A stretch of 9,695 nt of DNA, from positions 1 through 9,695 of the forward strand of contig CAYOFH010000128.1 of NCBI GenBank assembly GCA_964403175.1, in the 5' to 3' direction. Source of the stretch: Marinilabilia sp964403175 (lineage in GTDB: Bacteria > Bacteroidota > Bacteroidia > Bacteroidales > Marinilabiliaceae). The notes beneath the pieces were generated by a model. The model was not told where the DNA came from. It worked only from the letters and a program-made list of their open reading frames with translations, and made no database searches. Shown one piece after another: positions 6,573-9,695 of this stretch. Each line of letters begins with the position of its first letter. Within the stretch, counting starts at the first letter, position 1. Made by a program: the position numbers and the translations under genes.

Positions 6573-6719
6573 AGATTGTTTCACTGAGTTCGCAATGACG
6601 TAATATTGCAGGTTGTGAGGATTGGAGGATGATGTTTTTGGCAAAGCCGAAAATCAACCTGCTTCAATCATATTAAAACCTTTAGAAAGTGTCATTGTGA
6701 GCAGAGAGAAATAATCTCT
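6573..6719. repeat. Nested palindromic intergenic repeat (REP-like)
   Basis: Outer arms 6573-6600 (AGATTGTTTCACTGAGTTCG followed by CAATGACG) and 6691-6719 (GTCATTGTGAGCAGAGAGAA followed by ATAATCTCT) are imperfect inverted repeats, about 21 of 28 positions pairing. They resemble the widespread dispersed repeat of the form GTCATTGCGAGCGAAGCGAA-GCAATCTC. Inside them TAATAT (6601-6606) pairs with ATATTA (6670-6675), GCAGGTTG (6608-6615) with CAACCTGC (6655-6662), and at the centre TTTTTGGC (6635-6642) with GCCGAAAA (6646-6653, one G-T pair). The whole can fold as one long branched hairpin. It lies 29 bases upstream of the small membrane-protein gene. Confidence 0.65.
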
Positions 6720-7213
6720 TTTTAAGAAATATGTTTCTCCGAACTATAATGATATTCTTCATCTCAAAGCCTTAAAGATAATGAATTTGTAATGTGAATA
6801 ACGTTTTTTGTTTTAATTTTTTTGTGATAAATCTGTTTCGAATTTATTGTAATTGGGTTGATGAACTTACATTATTTTTGTCCCGATACAGGTTTTTGTT
6901 GGTTTTAATAAGACAAAATCTTACAAAATCATAATCGGGATCAGGGTTTAAGGGATGAAACGAGCATGGTGGTTTGATTTCTCTTCCGGCTTGCCGCTTT
7001 GTTTACAAAGAAACCGGCACAAAAGTTCATGTATAAAAGAATTGCCATTTCCATTCGACCATAAGAAATAAATTTTATAAGAATGAAATTCCTTTGAATA
7101 AAATTTGGACAGCTCTTATTCGAGTACACCTCGTCCCATGACTTCAGCTTCATAAGGGGTGACATTTTATTTTCACTATCTTTACCGCTCGAAACAATAA
7201 AATCAAGAACTCC
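6720..7213. other. Long non-coding stretch before tsaD with inverted repeats
   Basis: About 490 bases without a convincing gene. TATTTTTG (6873-6880) is an exact TAnnTTTG match, with a TTG 17 bases upstream (slightly short spacing). It is directly followed by TCCCGAT (6881-6887), which pairs with ATCGGGA (6934-6940). A second stem pairs GCCGCTTTG (6993-7001) with CAAAG (7006-7010) and CGGC (7015-7018), with a 4-base bulge and a TTTA loop. TATCTTTA (7177-7184) is a weak -7-like match nearer tsaD but lacks a -33 partner. A minus-strand frame at 6941-7165 encodes 74 residues of unconvincing composition. This could be a long leader, a small RNA or decayed sequence. Confidence 0.3.
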
Positions 7214-8233
7214 ATGAATCCCATCATACTAGGCATAGAATCTTCCTGCGACGATACTTCTGCTGCCATTATTAAAGGTGATACTATCCTGTCGAATGTG
7301 ATTGCAGGTCAAAAGGTACATGAGGAATATGGGGGTGTGGTACCGGAACTGGCATCCAGGGCTCATCAGCAAAATATCATTCCTGTGGTGCATAAAGCCA
7401 TGAGGGATGCTGATGTGACTACGGAAGATATTTCGGCAGTGGCTTTCACACGTGGCCCCGGATTGATGGGGTCTTTGCTTGTGGGAACCAGTTTTGCCAA
7501 AGGTTTTGCTCTTGCACGGAAAATACCGTTGATTGAAGTAAATCATCTGCAGGCACATGTTCTGGCACATTTTATTCAGGAGTCTGACCAACAGCATGAG
7601 GTGCCGAAATTTCCATTTTTATGTTTACTTGTTTCCGGTGGCAACAGTCAGATTGTGTTGGTAAAAGATTATCTGGAAATGGAGATTATCGGGCAAACGA
7701 TCGATGATGCTGCCGGTGAGGCTTTCGATAAATGTGCTAAGGTAATGGGGCTTCCTTATCCTGGCGGCCCATTAATTGATGAGCTGGCAAAAGAAGGAAA
7801 TCCTGATGCTTTTCAGTTTTCCAAACCACGCATTTCTGATTTCGATTACAGTTTCAGCGGACTGAAAACTTCTTTTCTCTATTTTTTGCGTGATCACATT
7901 AAAGAAGATTCTGATTTCGTGGAGAATAATAAAAACGATTTATGTGCATCACTGCAAAAAACCATTGTGGACATTCTGATGGATAAATTGGTGTCAGCAG
8001 CAAAAAAGACCGGCATTAAAGAAATCGCTCTTGCAGGAGGGGTTTCGGCAAATTCAGGTTTGCGTCAGGCTTTCTTTGACGGAAAAGAAAAATTTGGCTG
8101 GAATATCTATATTCCGGAATTCTCTTATACCACCGACAATGCTGCCATGATTGCCATTACCGGGCTTTTTAAATATGAGAAAAAAGAATTTGTGGGACAG
8201 GACGTTGCTCCGTTGGCAAGGATGGGAATATAG
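7214..8233 (+). CDS. tsaD: tRNA N6-adenosine threonylcarbamoyltransferase TsaD
   Basis: TsaD (Kae1/YgjD family) transfers the threonylcarbamoyl group from threonylcarbamoyl-AMP to A37 of ANN-decoding tRNAs, working in the cytoplasm with TsaB and TsaE. The protein has 339 residues, the usual length. Family landmarks are ILGIESSCDDTSAA (5-18), the metal-binding HLQAH (111-115, His111 and His115), LVSGGNSQ (139-146), DDAAGEAFDKCAKVMGLPYP (164-183), FSGLKTS (214-220), LAGGVSANSGLR (273-284) and TTDNAAMIA (306-314), with Asp308 as the third metal ligand. All key residues are present, so it should be active. The start at 7214 puts the NPIILGIE strand where the family has it. It stands alone: 669 bases from the gene behind it and 92 bases before the PqqD-like gene. 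Confidence 0.98.
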   Translation: MNPIILGIESSCDDTSAAIIKGDTILSNVIAGQKVHEEYGGVVPELASRAHQQNIIPVVHKAMRDADVTTEDISAVAFTRGPGLMGSLLVGTSFAKGFALARKIPLIEVNHLQAHVLAHFIQESDQQHEVPKFPFLCLLVSGGNSQIVLVKDYLEMEIIGQTIDDAAGEAFDKCAKVMGLPYPGGPLIDELAKEGNPDAFQFSKPRISDFDYSFSGLKTSFLYFLRDHIKEDSDFVENNKNDLCASLQKTIVDILMDKLVSAAKKTGIKEIALAGGVSANSGLRQAFFDGKEKFGWNIYIPEFSYTTDNAAMIAITGLFKYEKKEFVGQDVAPLARMGI

Positions 8234-8238
8234 TATTG

Positions 8239-8269
8239 TTTGCGTTTTTTATCGCGCACTAAATATTTG
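8239..8269 (+). promoter_or_regulatory. Candidate promoter for the PqqD-HprK pair
   Basis: TTTG (8239-8242) and AATATTTG (8262-8269) are 19 bases apart. This matches the Bacteroidota consensus TTTG / TAnnTTTG in 11 of 12 defined-or-free positions, the only mismatch being A for the first T of the -7 box. It lies just after the tsaD stop and would give a leader of about 50 bases before the ATG at 8326, so the pair can be transcribed independently of tsaD. Confidence 0.4.
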
Positions 8270-8325
8270 ATTCATAGGTTCTCGTTAAAGTTTAAAGAGT
8301 ATTATTAATTAAAACACTGATCTAA

Positions 8326-8634
8326 ATGAGCGAGGAGGAACAGAAAATACAATATAAGGTAAATAAAGCTAATTTTGTGACTCGCCAAATGGGTAATGAA
8401 ATGGTTATGGTGCCTCTTACCGATAAGGTGGCAGATATGACCAGTGTTCTTACACTCAACGAGGTTGGGGCGGATATTCTGAGACTACTTGAAAAACCTT
8501 TAACCATTGAGGAGCTGATTCGTGAATTGTTGGAGATTTATGATGTGGACGAGCCAACCCTGATTAAGGATGTGGAAGTTTTTATTATGGAGGCATCGGG
8601 TAAAAATGTGATTGAGATAATTCATTCCAGATGA
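8326..8634 (+). CDS. PqqD-like peptide-binding protein
   Basis: A 102-residue PqqD-family protein. PqqD domains are winged-helix RiPP recognition elements that bind the leader of a precursor peptide and deliver it to modifying enzymes. The pattern fits throughout: a basic N-terminal strand VTRQMGNEMVMVPLTD (18-33), ADMTSVLTLNEVGADILRLLEKP (36-58), then the TIEELIRELLEIYDVDEPTLIKDVEVFI segment (60-87). It is a stand-alone protein, not fused to a radical-SAM enzyme. Its stop overlaps the start of the kinase-like gene (ATGA, 8631-8634), so the two are translationally coupled. No precursor-like small ORF lies in the 92 bases upstream. The family call is strong; the peptide it binds, if any, is unknown. 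Confidence 0.88.
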   Translation: MSEEEQKIQYKVNKANFVTRQMGNEMVMVPLTDKVADMTSVLTLNEVGADILRLLEKPLTIEELIRELLEIYDVDEPTLIKDVEVFIMEASGKNVIEIIHSR

Positions 8635-9542
8635 TAGAAGAATCAAATAGCATTAAAGAATTTGTTGCATTTCTCCCCGGATTGCGTCTGGTTTTTTCTT
8701 CTGATTCGATAAGATTAAAGCTTCAACCTTTGGGGAGTTCTTTGTATAACCATCCACTTACTGATGAATTTTGCTCCTTTAAAGTTTCTTATTTAATATC
8801 TGCTTCTATTGGTTCAAGTGGTTTTTCAAAAGCTCTCTCAGGCGAATCTTTTCCGGGTGCCGAAATTCCTTACACCTGGACAATCTTACGCAAGGAAAAG
8901 GAAATAGCCATTCAGGTAGTTTTTGATGATGATCCGCAAATGAAAGAGGTTTTTGGTGTCATCAATTTTTCTCAAAACACGATTTCAGCCACACTTGTGC
9001 CAAAAGATGGGCGTCGGGATGTTACCATTGATCCCCTCTTCCAGCCTTTTGGTTCAGTATTAATGGTGGTACTTGCCCATTATCAGGATGATGTACTGGT
9101 TCATGCATCCGGGATTTTAGAAAATGGGAAAGGGCGACTTTTTACAGCTGTATCAGGTACGGGCAAAAGTACCATGGCAGGTATCTGGAAAAATGAAGGA
9201 GCCACCGTTATTAATGATGACCGTTTGTGGTTGCGAAAGATGGGGGACAAATGGTATATGTTCAATACCCCGATGCCCTATTACCCACAGAAGCCTTTGA
9301 TGGCGCCGCTTAATGAAATCTTTCTTATACGGCAGTCGCCCGAAAATGAGGTCACAAAACTCTCTGGTATTAATGCTGCCATGCGATTTATGGCTAACGG
9401 TATTCAGCACTTCTACGACAAAGAGATGACCGGACGGCACCTCGATCGTATTCTCGATATTGCTTCTCAGGTTCCCATCTATGATTTCGGTTTCCGACCT
9501 ACCATTGATCTTGTGGAGAAGATAAGGGGGCTGACTTATTGA
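8631..9542 (+). CDS. HPr kinase/phosphorylase-like kinase (HprK-related, RiPP-associated type)
   Basis: A 303-residue protein with an HprK-like P-loop kinase domain in its C-terminal half. HASGIL (158-163) leads into the Walker A AVSGTGKST (173-181), then ATVINDDRLWL (191-201), matching the DD site after the P-loop of HPr kinases, and the chain ends with YDFGFRPTIDLVEKI (284-298). The N-terminal 140 residues are a mixed strand domain I cannot assign. It is unlikely to be the classical carbon-catabolite HprK: the pairing with a PqqD-like protein is the arrangement seen with HprK-like kinases of RiPP clusters, some of which phosphorylate a serine of lasso-peptide precursors. The ATG overlaps the PqqD stop by four bases. 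It appears complete. The target is inferred, and a role in phosphorylating another small molecule or protein is possible. Confidence 0.82.
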   Translation: MIEESNSIKEFVAFLPGLRLVFSSDSIRLKLQPLGSSLYNHPLTDEFCSFKVSYLISASIGSSGFSKALSGESFPGAEIPYTWTILRKEKEIAIQVVFDDDPQMKEVFGVINFSQNTISATLVPKDGRRDVTIDPLFQPFGSVLMVVLAHYQDDVLVHASGILENGKGRLFTAVSGTGKSTMAGIWKNEGATVINDDRLWLRKMGDKWYMFNTPMPYYPQKPLMAPLNEIFLIRQSPENEVTKLSGINAAMRFMANGIQHFYDKEMTGRHLDRILDIASQVPIYDFGFRPTIDLVEKIRGLTY

Positions 9543-9549
9543 TTAATTA

Positions 9550-9653
9550 GAGTCTGTCCGTAAACTAAGAAGAGTTTGCTTTTAGTCATGTGTCTGATAA
9601 GAAAGTGCCGATTGCATGCGTATCGAAGTAAGTGGTACTTTTTGGACAGACAC
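9550..9653. mobile_element. MITE-like element or insertion-sequence remnant with inverted ends
   Basis: The ends are inverted repeats: GAGTCTGTCC (9550-9559) opposite GGACAGACAC (9644-9653), with an 8-base perfect core GTCTGTCC/GGACAGAC. The similarity extends inward (GTAAACTA against the complement of TACTTTTT) to give about 14 of 18 matching positions. The 104-base interior holds no gene. Size, inverted ends and position 7 bases after a stop codon suggest a miniature transposable element or a pair of IS-end fragments. No clear target duplication is visible (left flank TTA, right flank TTTG). A simple terminator is unlikely because the spacer between arms is 84 bases. Confidence 0.5.
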
Positions 9654-9695
9654 TTTGTCTTTGCAAGAAAACGCCAACTACTCCGTCTTTTAGGG

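Noticed and set aside
6941..7165. A 74-codon minus-strand frame in the gap before tsaD
   Set aside because: It has no recognisable domain, a mixed composition with scattered Cys, Asn and Lys, no ribosome-binding site, and it runs through hairpin-forming sequence. It was kept only as a remark in the gap entry.
7229..7597. A 122-codon minus-strand frame opposite tsaD
   Set aside because: tsaD is certain on the plus strand and the opposite frame has no domain-like features.
8234..8325. A RiPP precursor peptide gene between tsaD and the PqqD-like gene
   Set aside because: There is no ATG start on the plus strand in this 92-base interval before 8326, and no peptide-like frame.
8631..9542. Classical HprK for carbon-catabolite control
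   Set aside because: The Walker A ends GKST rather than the GKSE usual in true HprK, the N-terminal region does not match, and the gene is coupled to a PqqD-like protein rather than PTS genes.

Overview
The window is 9.7 kb of AT-rich chromosomal DNA, most likely from an anaerobic or facultative member of the Bacteroidota (Bacteroidales-like). I infer this from the four-gene ferredoxin-dependent 2-oxoacid oxidoreductase set (ferredoxin, alpha, beta, gamma), the general lack of strong Shine-Dalgarno sites, promoter-like TTTG / TAnnTTTG motifs of the Bacteroidota type, and the style of the PqqD and HprK-like proteins. No tRNA, rRNA or CRISPR array was seen.

Layout. (1) 1-2945, plus strand: a 2-oxoacid:ferredoxin oxidoreductase operon, made of a two-[4Fe-4S] ferredoxin subunit (its start codon apparently begins one base before the window), a VorB-like alpha subunit, a thiamine-diphosphate beta subunit and a gamma subunit. 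A stem-loop with a T-run at 2985-3045 looks like its terminator. (2) 3273-3644: a small helical protein of unknown function, followed at 3704-5815 by a 703-residue amino-acid permease whose C-terminus carries a PTS EIIA-like domain without its phospho-histidine and then a TrkA-C/RCK-C domain. (3) 5817-6544, minus strand: a GNAT acetyltransferase of the phosphinothricin/methionine-sulfoximine acetyltransferase type and, upstream of it, a 71-residue two-helix membrane protein. The acetyltransferase converges on the permease with a single base between the stop codons. (4) 6545-7213: a 669-base gap with a nested, REP-like palindromic element and further inverted repeats. (5) 7214-8233: tsaD (tRNA t6A synthesis). 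(6) 8326-9542: a translationally coupled pair, PqqD-like protein plus HPr-kinase-like protein, of the sort that accompanies RiPP (for example lasso-peptide) clusters. (7) 9550-9653: a 104-base element with inverted ends that looks like a MITE or insertion-sequence remnant, 7 bases after the kinase stop codon.

Functionally, the oxidoreductase couples oxidative decarboxylation of branched-chain or other 2-oxoacids to ferredoxin reduction. The permease with its two regulatory domains probably moves amino acids or related compounds, but the sequence does not show that the two are co-regulated. The most open question is the PqqD/HprK pair: the window holds a peptide-binding domain and a kinase but no precursor peptide, cyclase or protease. 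Either the partners lie beyond 9695 or this is a reduced, stand-alone cassette.
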